Source of the DNA: Microbacterium sp. 70-16
GTDB lineage: Bacteria > Actinomycetota > Actinomycetes > Actinomycetales > Microbacteriaceae
Direction of reading: 5' to 3'
Assembly (NCBI RefSeq): GCF_001898315.1
Contig: NZ_MKTQ01000009.1
Coordinates: 139,127 to 203,126 of the forward strand
DNA length: 64,000 bases
The notes beneath the pieces are model-generated. The model was given only the letters and a program-made list of their open reading frames with translations. It was not told the origin of the DNA and did no database searches. Position numbers and translations under genes: made by a program. Below are positions 7,065 through 15,794 of this stretch, one piece after another. Numbering within the stretch: the stretch's first letter is position 1; each line of letters opens with the position of its first letter.

Positions 7065-8623
7065 TGCTCGACGCGGGGGAAGAGCGGCGCCAGCCCGTTC
7101 ACCGAGGTACCGGGGCGGAGCACGCCCCACGCCCCGGCTTCGCGCAGCGGCTGGTCCTGCAGACGTCCGTCGTGACCGAGCGCCGCCCACAACTTGGCCG
7201 TCGCCTCGGGCATGAAGGGGCTCAGCAGCACCGCGAGGGCGCGCAGGCCCTCGGCGGCCGTGTACAGCACGGTGCCCAGGCGCGCGCGCTGCGCGTCGTC
7301 CTTGGCGAGGACCCACGGCTCGTTGTCGGTGATGTAGCCGTTGAGGGCATCCACGATCGTCCAGATCGCGCCGATCGCCTCATCGGGGCGGAAGCGCTCC
7401 ATCGCCGCGTCAGCGGCGGTCGCGGCGTCGGCGACGATCCGCTGGATCTCGAGATCACCGGGCTCGTAGGAAGCCGCGGGCGGCACGATGCCCTCGAAGT
7501 AGCGCTCGATCATGGCGGTCGTGCGCGATGCGAGGTTGCCGAAGCCGTTCGCGAGCTCGGCCTGGTAGCGGGCCGACAGGTCCTCCCACGAGAACGAGCC
7601 GTCCTGGCCGAAGGCGATCGCCGACAGGAAGTAGAACCGGTAGGCATCCGACCCGAACACGTCGGTGATCTCGGTCGGCGCGATGCCGGTGAGCTTGGAC
7701 TTGCTCATCTTCTCGCCGCCGACGAGCAGCCAGCCGTGCGCGAAGACGCCGCGCGGCACGTCGAGACCCGCCGCCATCAGCATCGCCGGCCAGATGACGG
7801 CGTGGAAGCGCAGGATGTCCTTGCCGACGACGTGGTAGGCCGGCCAGCGACGCTCGAACTGCTCGGGGTCGGTGCCGTAGCCGACGGCCGTTGCGTAGTT
7901 CAGCAGCGCGTCGACCCACACGTAGATGACGTGCGACGGGTCCCACGGCACCGTGATACCCCAGTCGAACGCCGAGCGCGAGATCGACAGGTCCTTCAGA
8001 CCCGACCGCACGAACGAGACGACCTCGTTGCGCGCAGACTCCGGCCGCACGAAGTCGGGCTCGGTCTTGTACAGCTCAAGGAGACGGTCCTGGAACTCGC
8101 TGAGTTTGAAGAAGTAGTTCTTCTCCTGCAGCAGCTCGAGCGGCTTCGAGTGGATCGCACAGACCTTGAGGCCCTCGAACGCGCCCGTGCCGTCGACGAT
8201 CTCGGCTTCGGGCTTGAACTCCTCACAGCCCACGCAGTACAGCGCTTCGTACTCGCCGGCGTAGATGTAGCCGCGGTCGTATAGCGCCTTGACGAACTCC
8301 TGCACGCGCTCTTCGTGGCGCGGCTGGGTCGTGCGGATGAAGTCGTCGTTGGCGACGTCGAGGGTCTCGAGCAGCGGGAACCACGACTCGGTCACGAGCT
8401 TGTCGACCCACTCCTGCGGCGTCACGCCGTTGGCGGCGGCGGCGCGGAGCATCTTCTGGCCGTGCTCGTCGGTGCCCGTGAGCATCCAGGTGTCATCGCC
8501 CGACTGACGGTGCCAGCGCGCGAGCGCGTCGACGGCCACCGTCGTGTACCCGTGCCCGATGTGGGGCAGATCGCTCGGGTAATAGATCGGGGTCGTGATG
8601 TAGAAGGACTGACCGGTGCTCAC
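7061..8623 (-). CDS. metG: Methionyl-tRNA synthetase
   Basis: Charges tRNA(Met) with methionine in the cytoplasm. Class I signatures are clear: HIGH-type LPHIGHGYTT near residue 20 and KMSKS in GGEKMSKSKLTG. The zinc insertion has CVGC followed by a second CxxH-like pair (VCAIH). The 520-residue length matches the short actinobacterial form without a C-terminal EMAP-like tRNA-binding domain. The GTG start has TAGAAT six bases upstream (8630-8635 on the minus strand), suggesting a leaderless mRNA. It heads the operon metG-tatD-nudix with GTGA overlap to tatD. Confidence 0.97.
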   Translation of the reverse strand: MSTGQSFYITTPIYYPSDLPHIGHGYTTVAVDALARWHRQSGDDTWMLTGTDEHGQKMLRAAAANGVTPQEWVDKLVTESWFPLLETLDVANDDFIRTTQPRHEERVQEFVKALYDRGYIYAGEYEALYCVGCEEFKPEAEIVDGTGAFEGLKVCAIHSKPLELLQEKNYFFKLSEFQDRLLELYKTEPDFVRPESARNEVVSFVRSGLKDLSISRSAFDWGITVPWDPSHVIYVWVDALLNYATAVGYGTDPEQFERRWPAYHVVGKDILRFHAVIWPAMLMAAGLDVPRGVFAHGWLLVGGEKMSKSKLTGIAPTEITDVFGSDAYRFYFLSAIAFGQDGSFSWEDLSARYQAELANGFGNLASRTTAMIERYFEGIVPPAASYEPGDLEIQRIVADAATAADAAMERFRPDEAIGAIWTIVDALNGYITDNEPWVLAKDDAQRARLGTVLYTAAEGLRALAVLLSPFMPEATAKLWAALGHDGRLQDQPLREAGAWGVLRPGTSVNGLAPLFPRVEQ

Positions 8624-8673
8624 CCGTCGATTCTAGATGGGCCGGTCACTTTGCCCGCGGCGTGTGACGAGCC

Positions 8674-9708
8674 TCAGGCGCTCTCGCGCACGACGAGGTC
8701 GGTCGGCAGCATGACCGACTCGCGCGGCGTTCCGGCGATGACGTCGAGCACCATGTCGACCATCGTCGACGAGATCTGCGACCACGGCTGACGCACGGTC
8801 GTCAGCGGCGGCTGGAACGTCTCGGCGAGCCCCGAGTCGTCGAAGCCGGCGACGGCGACGTCCTCCGGCACGCGGCGTCCCGCGCGGCGCAGGGCATCGA
8901 TCGCGCCGACAGCCATGACGTCGCTCGCGGCGAAGACGGCGTCGATGTCGGGGGCGCGTTCGAGCAGGCGCGTCATGGCGGCATCCCCCGTCGCGCGCTC
9001 GTAGCTGCCCTGTTCGACCAGGTCGGGGTCGAACCGGTCGCCGAGCTCTTCGCGGAAGCCGACGAGACGGAACCGCCCGCCCGGCGTGTCGTTGGGGCCC
9101 GTGATCAGCGCGATGCGCTCGTGCCCCTTGTCGAGCAGGTACCGCGTCATCATGCGCGCCGACCCGATCTCGTCGACCGAGACGTTGGGGGCGGATGCCG
9201 CATCACCGAGCGGGATGCCCGTACAGACGGTCGGCACCCCGGCGGCGACGAGCGAGGCCAGTAGCGAGTCGGACTCGTGCGAAGACACCAGCAGCACGCC
9301 GTCGACGTGGCCCGCCCGCACGTAGTTCTCGACGGTGGACTGCTCTTCGGCCGTGCCAGCGATCAGCAACACGAGCGTCATCGAGCGCTCGGCGAGCGCT
9401 TCGGTCGCGCCGCGCAGCAGCAGGGCGAAGGTGGGGTCGGAAAACAGCAGGTGCTGCGGCTCTGTCAGCAGGAATGCGAGCGAGCCGGCCCGACCGGTGG
9501 CGAGACTGCGGGCCGCGTGGTTGGTGGTGTAGCCCGTCGTGCGAATCGCTTCTTCGACCGCGGCGCGCGCTTCGGGCGAGACCCAGTGCCCGCCGTTGAT
9601 GACGCGTGAGACGGTCCCATGCGAGACGCCGGCCACGGCCGCGACATCGCGGATGGTCGGCTTCCGGGTGCTGTCGGTGGATGCCACGGACGCGACTCTA
9701 CTCGGCAA
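8674..9708 (-). CDS. LacI-family repressor of the beta-galactosidase locus
   Basis: 344-residue regulator with HTH PTIRDVAAVAGVSHGTVSRV (about residues 17-36), the hinge TGYTTNHAARSLATG and a full sugar-binding effector domain (VDGVLLVSSHESD, GHERIALITGPNDTPGGR, DAVFAASDVMAVGAIDALR, VAVAGFDDSGLAETFQPPLTTV). It is divergent from a GH42 gene, with two CTGTRACCGGTCACAG palindromes between them. It is therefore very likely the local repressor responding to a galactoside. The extended N-terminus contains alternative starts at residues 5 and 8; the true start was not resolved. Confidence 0.92.
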   Translation of the reverse strand: MPSRVASVASTDSTRKPTIRDVAAVAGVSHGTVSRVINGGHWVSPEARAAVEEAIRTTGYTTNHAARSLATGRAGSLAFLLTEPQHLLFSDPTFALLLRGATEALAERSMTLVLLIAGTAEEQSTVENYVRAGHVDGVLLVSSHESDSLLASLVAAGVPTVCTGIPLGDAASAPNVSVDEIGSARMMTRYLLDKGHERIALITGPNDTPGGRFRLVGFREELGDRFDPDLVEQGSYERATGDAAMTRLLERAPDIDAVFAASDVMAVGAIDALRRAGRRVPEDVAVAGFDDSGLAETFQPPLTTVRQPWSQISSTMVDMVLDVIAGTPRESVMLPTDLVVRESA

Positions 9709-9740
9709 ACCGCCCGAAACCGCGGCATGACCACGAAATC

Positions 9741-9826
9741 CTGTAACCGGTCACAGTTCGGTAACGAAGGCTCGATCCACTCACGGCGTCGACATATGAT
9801 CGACACACGGCTGTGACCGGTCACAG
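9741..9826. promoter_or_regulatory. Two LacI-type operators flanking the bga promoter
   Basis: CTGTAACCGGTCACAG (9741-9756) and the perfect palindrome CTGTGACCGGTCACAG (9811-9826) have centres 70 bases apart. A TATGAT -10-like hexamer (9795-9800) lies between them, immediately before the second site. The arrangement suggests repression with DNA looping by the adjacent LacI protein, controlling both divergent transcripts. Confidence 0.8.
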
Positions 9827-9856
9827 CCTCGAGACGGACGATGAGGACCCCGACCG

Positions 9857-11893
9857 ATGCATGACCAGGCGCACACCCGAGCGACGCCCGGCCCCGCCCA
9901 GCTGCGGTGGCCTGAGCTGCAGGGAATCGCGTACGGCGGCGACTACACGCCCGAGCAGTGGTCGCGTGAGGTGTGGACCGAAGACGTCGCGCTCATGCGC
10001 GAAGCCGGCGTGAACCTCGTGAGCATCGGGATCTTCGCGTGGGCGCTCATCGAGACGAGCGAAGGCGACTTCGACTTCAGCTGGCTCGACGAGATCATCG
10101 AGCTGCTGCACGCGAACGGCATCCGCGTCGACCTCGGCACGCCGACTGCCTCTCCCCCGGCCTGGTTCTTCGCGAACCACCCCGACGCCCGCGCGGTCAC
10201 CCGCGACGGCGTCACGATGGGCTTCGGCTCGCGCGGCATGGCCTCACACTCGGCGCCCGCGTACCGCGAGGCATCCGTCCGCATCGCGACCGAGCTGGCG
10301 CGCCGCTACGGCGACCACCCCGCCGTCGTCCTGTGGCACGTGCACAACGAGTACGGTGTGCCGGTCGGTGAGGACTACTCCGACCACTCCGTGCGGGCGT
10401 GGCGGCTGTGGCTGCAAGACCGTTACGGCTCGCTGGATGCCCTCAACGCGGCGTGGGGCACGGCGTTCTGGGGCCAGCACTACGGCCAGTGGGAGCACAT
10501 CGGCGCCCCCGCCGCCGCTCCGTCGGTGGTCAACCCCTCGCAGCGCCTCGACTTCGCCCGCTTCACCGACGACCAGCTGCGCGCGTGCTTCATCGCCGAG
10601 CGCGACGCGATCCGCGCGCACAGCGACCGGCCCATCACGACCAACTTCATGGCCAACCAGCACGGCGGCAGCGACCTGTGGAAATGGGCCGCAGAGGTCG
10701 ACGTCGTCTCCGACGACCACTACCTGTGGGCGGCCGACGAAGAAGGCGAGATCGGCCTCGCGATCGCCGCCGACCTCACGCGGTCGGTCGGTGGCGGCGC
10801 CCCGTGGATCCTCATGGAGCACTCCACCTCCGCCGTGAACTGGCAGCCGCGCAACGTCGCCAAGCGCCCCGGCGAGATGGCGCGCAACTCGCTGTCGCAC
10901 CTCGGTCGCGGCGCCGACGGCATCCTCTTCTTCCAGTGGCGCGCCTCGCGCTCGGGCGCAGAGAAGTTCCACTCCGCGATGATCCCGCACGCCGGCACGG
11001 GCTCGCGCGTGTTCCGCGAGGTCGCCGCGCTCGGCGCCACCCTCGGCAAGCTCAGCGAGGTGCAGGGCTCGCGCGTGCACGCCGACGTCGCGATCCTGTG
11101 GGACTTCGCCTCGTTCTGGGCGCAGGGCCTGGAGTGGCGTCCCAGCGAAGACCTCGACGCCGCCGAGCGCATCCGCGCTTATTACGAGCGCCTGTGGCGC
11201 GACGGCATCACGGTCGACTTCGCCCTGCCCAGCCACGACCTGTCGCGCTACAAGCTCGTCATCGCTCCCGCCCAGTACATGCTCAGCGCGGCGGATGCCG
11301 CAAACCTCAACTCCTACGTCGCCGGCGGCGGCACCCTCGTGGTGTCGTTCTTCTCCGGCGTCGTCGACGAGAACGACGCCGTCCACGCGGGCGGCTTCGC
11401 GGCGCCGCTGGAGCCCGCCCTGGGCATCCTCGTCGAAGAGCACCTACCACTGCGCCAGGGCGACACGGTGACGATCGACTTCGACGGCCGCCACTATGAC
11501 GCCGACATCTGGCAGGAAGATCTCTCGGTCACGACGGCGCAGGCCCGTGCCGTGCACCTGGACGGGCCCGGGCGCGGCGAAGCCGCCGTCACGCGCAACG
11601 CGTACGGCGCAGGCTCTGGCTGGTACGTCGCGACGCGGCCCGATGCCACGGGACTGCAGGCGATCATGACCGCCGTGTATGCGGATGCCGGCATCAGCCC
11701 GGCGGGCTGGCCCGCGGGAGTCGAGGTCATCGTGCGCCACGGCGCCTCCGCCGACTACATCGTCGCGATCAACCACACGATCGAGACCGTTTCGTTGTCT
11801 GTTTCGGGGACGGACCTAGTGACAGGAGCCGTCTCAGAGGGAACCCTGATGGTGACAGGGGGCGACGTGGCCGTCGTCCGATCACCGCACTGA
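9857..11893 (+). CDS. Beta-galactosidase, glycoside hydrolase family 42
   Basis: Cytoplasmic enzyme that hydrolyses terminal beta-D-galactosides after import. The 678-residue chain has the GH42 order: a TIM-barrel domain starting GIAYGGDYTPEQW, acid/base Glu165 in VLWHVHNEYG, nucleophile Glu321 in WILMEHSTSAVNW, a trimerisation domain from about residue 400 (ADVAILWDFASFWA), and a small C-terminal beta domain. No signal peptide is present. It is the first gene of a rightward operon with an ABC sugar importer and lies downstream of paired LacI operators, which supports uptake-coupled hydrolysis of galacto-oligosaccharides. The encoded ATG is preceded by GAGGA about nine bases upstream. Confidence 0.95.
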   Translation: MHDQAHTRATPGPAQLRWPELQGIAYGGDYTPEQWSREVWTEDVALMREAGVNLVSIGIFAWALIETSEGDFDFSWLDEIIELLHANGIRVDLGTPTASPPAWFFANHPDARAVTRDGVTMGFGSRGMASHSAPAYREASVRIATELARRYGDHPAVVLWHVHNEYGVPVGEDYSDHSVRAWRLWLQDRYGSLDALNAAWGTAFWGQHYGQWEHIGAPAAAPSVVNPSQRLDFARFTDDQLRACFIAERDAIRAHSDRPITTNFMANQHGGSDLWKWAAEVDVVSDDHYLWAADEEGEIGLAIAADLTRSVGGGAPWILMEHSTSAVNWQPRNVAKRPGEMARNSLSHLGRGADGILFFQWRASRSGAEKFHSAMIPHAGTGSRVFREVAALGATLGKLSEVQGSRVHADVAILWDFASFWAQGLEWRPSEDLDAAERIRAYYERLWRDGITVDFALPSHDLSRYKLVIAPAQYMLSAADAANLNSYVAGGGTLVVSFFSGVVDENDAVHAGGFAAPLEPALGILVEEHLPLRQGDTVTIDFDGRHYDADIWQEDLSVTTAQARAVHLDGPGRGEAAVTRNAYGAGSGWYVATRPDATGLQAIMTAVYADAGISPAGWPAGVEVIVRHGASADYIVAINHTIETVSLSVSGTDLVTGAVSEGTLMVTGGDVAVVRSPH

Positions 11894-11928
11894 GTACAAC
11901 CACTGCACGAATCACGGAAGGAAAGACC

Positions 11929-13173
11929 ATGCGCAAGATGGGCATCGGTGTCGCCGCCCTCGCGGTGACCACCATCCTGCTGGCCGGCTGCTCCGGCGGC
12001 ACCAGCACCACCCCCACCGAGGCTCAGACCGATGAGGCGATCGACGCCAGCGGCGTGACCCTCACGATCTGGACCGACGCGAACCGCAAGCCCGCCATCG
12101 AGGCGGCCGCGAAGACGTTCGAGGAGGAGACGGGCGGCAAGGTCGAGCTCGTCCAGAAGAACTTCGAGGACATCCGCAACGACTTCATCAACCAGGTGCC
12201 CACCGGCAACGGCCCGGACATCACGGTCGGCGCGCACGACTTCCTCGGCTCGTTCGTCGAGGCTGGCGTCATCGACACGGTCGACCTCGGCGCGGCTGCC
12301 GACCAGCTCGAGCAGGTTGCGATCGACGCGTTCACCTACGACGGGCAGGTGTACGGCTTCCCGTACGCGCTCGAGTCGATCGCGCTCATCCAGAACACCG
12401 ACCTCGTCGGTGAGGACGCTCCGGCGACCTTCGATGACATGATCGCGGCCGGCGCGGCGTCGGGCGCCGAGCGTCCGCTCGTCATCAACACGGCCGGCCA
12501 GACCGGTGACGCGTACACGATGTACGGTTTCCAGACGTCGTTCGGCGCTCCTGTGTTCGTGCAGGATGCCTCGGGCTCGTACACCAGCGAGGTCGGCATG
12601 GGCGGCGACGCGGGCAACGCGTTCGCCGCGTGGCTGGGCGCCAACGGCGAGACCGGCACGGGCTACATCTCGACGACGATCGACTACGACACCAACAACG
12701 AGCTGTTCGCGTCGGGCAAGGCCGCGTACACGATCCAGGGACCGTGGGCGATCGAGGCGCTGACCGCGCAGGGCGTCAACATCAAGGTCAACCCGATCCC
12801 CTCGGCCGGCAGCGAGACGGCGGCGCCGTTCGTGGGTGTGCAGGGCTTCTACGTGAGCTCGCAGAGCCAGAACGCGCTGGTCGCCCAGCAGTTCCTGACG
12901 CACTACCTCGCCACCGATGAGGCGCAGCAGGCACTGTACGACGCCGACCCGCGCCTCCCCGCCTGGAAGTCCGTCGCCGACAAGGTCGCCTCAGACCCGG
13001 TCGTCGCCGGATTCCTCGCCTCGGCCGCCAACGGCGTGCCGCAGCCCTCGATCCCCGAGATGGGTTCGGTCTGGGAGCTGTGGAACACGGCACAGGTGCA
13101 GATCATCAAGGGAGCCGACCCCGCATCGACGTGGACCACCATGGTCAGCGACGTCGAAGCAGCCATCGGCTGA
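11929..13173 (+). CDS. Sugar ABC transporter substrate-binding lipoprotein
   Basis: Extracellular lipid-anchored receptor of a CUT1-type importer, 414 residues. The N-terminus is a lipoprotein signal with lipobox LLAGC (Cys21). The body begins VTLTIWTDANRKPAIEAAAKTFEEETG and continues with MalE-like segments (NGPDITVGAHDFLGSFVEAG, GFPYALESIALIQNTDL, FASGKAAYTIQGPWAI), typical of maltose/galactooligosaccharide-binding proteins. GGAAGGAAAG precedes the ATG. It lies between the GH42 gene and the permeases, so the ligand is probably a galactooligosaccharide, although MalE-type proteins also bind maltodextrins. Confidence 0.93.
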   Translation: MRKMGIGVAALAVTTILLAGCSGGTSTTPTEAQTDEAIDASGVTLTIWTDANRKPAIEAAAKTFEEETGGKVELVQKNFEDIRNDFINQVPTGNGPDITVGAHDFLGSFVEAGVIDTVDLGAAADQLEQVAIDAFTYDGQVYGFPYALESIALIQNTDLVGEDAPATFDDMIAAGAASGAERPLVINTAGQTGDAYTMYGFQTSFGAPVFVQDASGSYTSEVGMGGDAGNAFAAWLGANGETGTGYISTTIDYDTNNELFASGKAAYTIQGPWAIEALTAQGVNIKVNPIPSAGSETAAPFVGVQGFYVSSQSQNALVAQQFLTHYLATDEAQQALYDADPRLPAWKSVADKVASDPVVAGFLASAANGVPQPSIPEMGSVWELWNTAQVQIIKGADPASTWTTMVSDVEAAIG

Positions 13174-13180
13174 CAGATCA

Positions 13181-13216
13181 GGTCCGGGCGTGGGACGATG
13201 CTCCCACGCCCGGACC
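13181..13216 (+). terminator. Intra-operon 15-bp hairpin after the binding-protein gene
   Basis: A perfect 15-bp stem (arms 13181-13195 and 13202-13216, loop CGATGC) begins seven bases after the binding-protein stop. No T-run follows, so it looks more like an mRNA-stabilising or partially attenuating hairpin than a full terminator. This would give more binding protein than permease. Confidence 0.75.
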
Positions 13217-13246
13217 GTCCGTCCCCGAAGAAGGAGACACACAGAG

Positions 13247-14866
13247 ATGACGAATCCGCAGGGCGCCACCGTTGAGGCGGCGCCGCCGAGCCCGACCGAG
13301 CCGCGCCCACAGCGCAGCGAGCCGCACGGTCGACGATGGAACGGCCTCGGCTGGGGCTTCCTCGTGAAGCTCGCGATCATGGCGATCATCAACGCGTTCG
13401 GCGTGATGGGCATCATCGCGGCGTTCCGCGCGGAGTCGTGGCTCATCCTCGCGGTCGCAGTGATCCTGCTGATCGCGGCGGACTACGTCTATTTCAGCAA
13501 GCGCGCACTGCCGATGAAGTATCTGCTTCCGGGTCTCGCGTTCCTGCTGATCTTCCAGGTCTTCATCTTCGCCTACACGGCATACATCGCCTTCACGAAC
13601 TACGGCGCCGGCCACGTCGGCACGCAGGATCAGGCCGTGCAGGCCGCACTCATCCAGGGTGAGCGCCTCGTCGACGGGTCCGAGCGGTATCCGCTGACGG
13701 TCGTCCAGCGTGGCGACGAGTTCGGTCTCGCCATCAACGACAACGGCGAGGTCAAAGCCGGCTCCACCGAGCAGCCCCTCGAGGTCGTCGCCGAGATGAG
13801 CGGATCGGGCGCCCCGACCGAGGTCCCCGGTTGGGACATCGTGTCGCTGAACCAGATCCTCGCCAACCAGAGCGAGATCACGTCGCTGCGGGTGTCGATC
13901 TCCGATGACCCCAACGACGGGTCGCTGCGCACCCGCGACGGCACGACGGGCACCGTGTACCTCTCCACGATGTCGTGGGATGCCGACGCGCAGACGATCA
14001 CCGATTCCGCGACCGGAATCGTCTACCACGCCACCGATGAGGGCCTGTTCACCTCCGACGACGGGCAGAGCCTGCCGACGGGCTGGATGGTGCACGTCGG
14101 ATTCGACAACTTCCTGCGTCTGTTCACCGACTCGTCGATGCTCGAGCCGCTCGCGCTCGTGACGGTCTGGACGTTCGCGTGGGCGTTCCTGTCGGTCGCG
14201 ATCCCGTTCGCGATCGGTCTCGTGATGGCGATCATCTTCAACGACGAGCGCATCAAGGGCCGCAAGATCCTGCGGACGCTGTTCATCCTCCCGTACGCCT
14301 TCCCGGCGTTCATGTCGGCGCTGCTGTGGCGCGGCATGTTCAACTCCGAGTTCGGCGTCGTCAACCAGTTCTTCTTCGGCGGCGCGAACATCGACTGGCT
14401 GGGCGACCCCTGGCTCGCCCGGTTTGCGGTGCTGTTCGTCAACGTATGGCTGACGTTCCCGTACTTCTTCCTCGTGTGCACGGGCGCGATCCAGGCGCTT
14501 CCGGCGGACGCCCTGGAGGCGGCCGAGATCGACGGCGCGGGCAAGTTCCGACAGCTGCGCTCGATCATCCTGCCGCTCGTGCTCGTCGCGACCGCTCCCC
14601 TGCTGATCTCGTCGTTCGCCTTCAGCTTCAACAACTTCACGATCATCTACATGTTCAACAGCGGCGGACCGGTGATCCCGGGCGCGCCGTACACCCTCGG
14701 CTACACCGACATCCTGATCTCCGCGATCTGGGACATCTCCGGTGTCAACGGCGGCAAGGCCGACTACGGCCTCGCGAGCGCCCTGTCGATCATGGTGTTC
14801 ATCGTGGTCGCCGTCATCTCCGCCCTGGCATTCCGCCAGACCAAGAAGCTCGAGGAGTATCAGTGA
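13247..14866 (+). CDS. Sugar ABC transporter permease, MalF type
   Basis: Inner-membrane permease subunit of 539 residues. Four helices lie in the N-terminal 130 residues. A long extracytoplasmic loop of about 170 residues follows (FTNYGAGHVGTQDQAVQAAL to GWMVHVGFDNFLRLF), the hallmark of MalF rather than shorter CUT1 permeases. The core BPD_transp_1 domain has the ATPase-contact EAA loop EAAEIDGAGKFRQLRSIILP. I chose ATG 13247, preceded by AAGGAGA; the open frame upstream of it overlaps the binding-protein gene and is not coding. Its stop overlaps the next ATG (TGATG). No ATPase gene is nearby, so a shared MsmK/MalK-like ATPase elsewhere is likely. Confidence 0.94.
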   Translation: MTNPQGATVEAAPPSPTEPRPQRSEPHGRRWNGLGWGFLVKLAIMAIINAFGVMGIIAAFRAESWLILAVAVILLIAADYVYFSKRALPMKYLLPGLAFLLIFQVFIFAYTAYIAFTNYGAGHVGTQDQAVQAALIQGERLVDGSERYPLTVVQRGDEFGLAINDNGEVKAGSTEQPLEVVAEMSGSGAPTEVPGWDIVSLNQILANQSEITSLRVSISDDPNDGSLRTRDGTTGTVYLSTMSWDADAQTITDSATGIVYHATDEGLFTSDDGQSLPTGWMVHVGFDNFLRLFTDSSMLEPLALVTVWTFAWAFLSVAIPFAIGLVMAIIFNDERIKGRKILRTLFILPYAFPAFMSALLWRGMFNSEFGVVNQFFFGGANIDWLGDPWLARFAVLFVNVWLTFPYFFLVCTGAIQALPADALEAAEIDGAGKFRQLRSIILPLVLVATAPLLISSFAFSFNNFTIIYMFNSGGPVIPGAPYTLGYTDILISAIWDISGVNGGKADYGLASALSIMVFIVVAVISALAFRQTKKLEEYQ

Positions 14867-15792
14867 TGTCCACTCCGACCGATACCCGCCACGCAGCGCG
14901 CGACGCCGCCGCGGCCGTCACTCTCGACGCGGGGCGCCGCGGCGCCGTCCGCAAGCGCTGGGCGCTCGAGGTGGGCTGGAAGTACCTTCTGGCCCTCGTC
15001 ATCCTCTTCTATGCGATCTTCCCGCTGGTCTACGTGCTGTCGGCGTCGTTCAACCCCAGCGGCAGCCTCGCCGCGTCCAACACGCTGTTCAGCGCGTTCA
15101 ATCTGTCGAACTACGCGGCCCTCGGTGACACGCGCTACTGGACCTGGTACGGCAACACGCTCATCGTCGGCATCGCGGCGGCGCTCGGCGCCGTGCTGAT
15201 GGGCGCGGCTGCGGCCTACGCGTTCTCGCGCTTCCGTTTCACCGGCCGCCGCGTGGGTCTGACGGCGCTGCTGATCATCCAGATGTTCCCGCAGGCGCTC
15301 GCCTTCGTCGCGATCTTCCTGATGCTGCTCGCGCTCGGCGATGTGTTCCCGGTCCTCGGGCTGAACTCGAAGATCGCGCTGATCTGCATCTACCTGGGCG
15401 GCGCGCTCGGCGTCAACACGTTCCTCATGTACGGGTTCTTCAACACGATCCCGCAAGAGCTCGATGAGTCGGCGAAGATCGACGGTGCGACGCACGCGCA
15501 GATCTTCTGGACGATCATCATGCCGCTCGTGACCCCGATCCTCGCGGTGGTGGGCCTGCTCGCCTTCATCGCCTCGTTCGGCGACTACATCATCTCGAAG
15601 ATCGTGCTGGTGTCGGAGGACAACTGGACGCTCGCCGTCGGCATGTACCAGTGGGTGTCGAACCAGCTGGCGAGCAACTGGGGCCTGTTCGCGGCGGGCG
15701 CGATCCTCGCGTCGATCCCCGTGCTGGTCCTGTTCCTGACCCTGCAGCGCTACATCGTGGGCGGCTTGACCGCCGGTTCGGTGAAGGGCTGA
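14866..15792 (+). CDS. Sugar ABC transporter permease, MalG type
   Basis: Second permease of the importer, 308 residues with six predicted helices. The N-terminal cytoplasmic segment (MSTPTDTRHAARDAAAAV) leads into GWKYLLALVILFYAIFPLVYVLSASF. The EAA loop is ELDESAKIDGATHAQIFWTI, and the C-terminus LQRYIVGGLTAGSVKG is the standard MalG ending. ATG 14866 overlaps the MalF stop. It is the last gene of the galactoside operon; the convergent rsmI stop lies only two bases beyond. Confidence 0.94.
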   Translation: MSTPTDTRHAARDAAAAVTLDAGRRGAVRKRWALEVGWKYLLALVILFYAIFPLVYVLSASFNPSGSLAASNTLFSAFNLSNYAALGDTRYWTWYGNTLIVGIAAALGAVLMGAAAAYAFSRFRFTGRRVGLTALLIIQMFPQALAFVAIFLMLLALGDVFPVLGLNSKIALICIYLGGALGVNTFLMYGFFNTIPQELDESAKIDGATHAQIFWTIIMPLVTPILAVVGLLAFIASFGDYIISKIVLVSEDNWTLAVGMYQWVSNQLASNWGLFAAGAILASIPVLVLFLTLQRYIVGGLTAGSVKG

Positions 15793-15794
15793 GC

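Noticed and set aside
12917..13246. N-terminal extension of the MalF-type permease upstream of 13247
   Set aside because: It overlaps the binding-protein gene in another frame and crosses a perfect hairpin; ATG 13247 has the good ribosome site.
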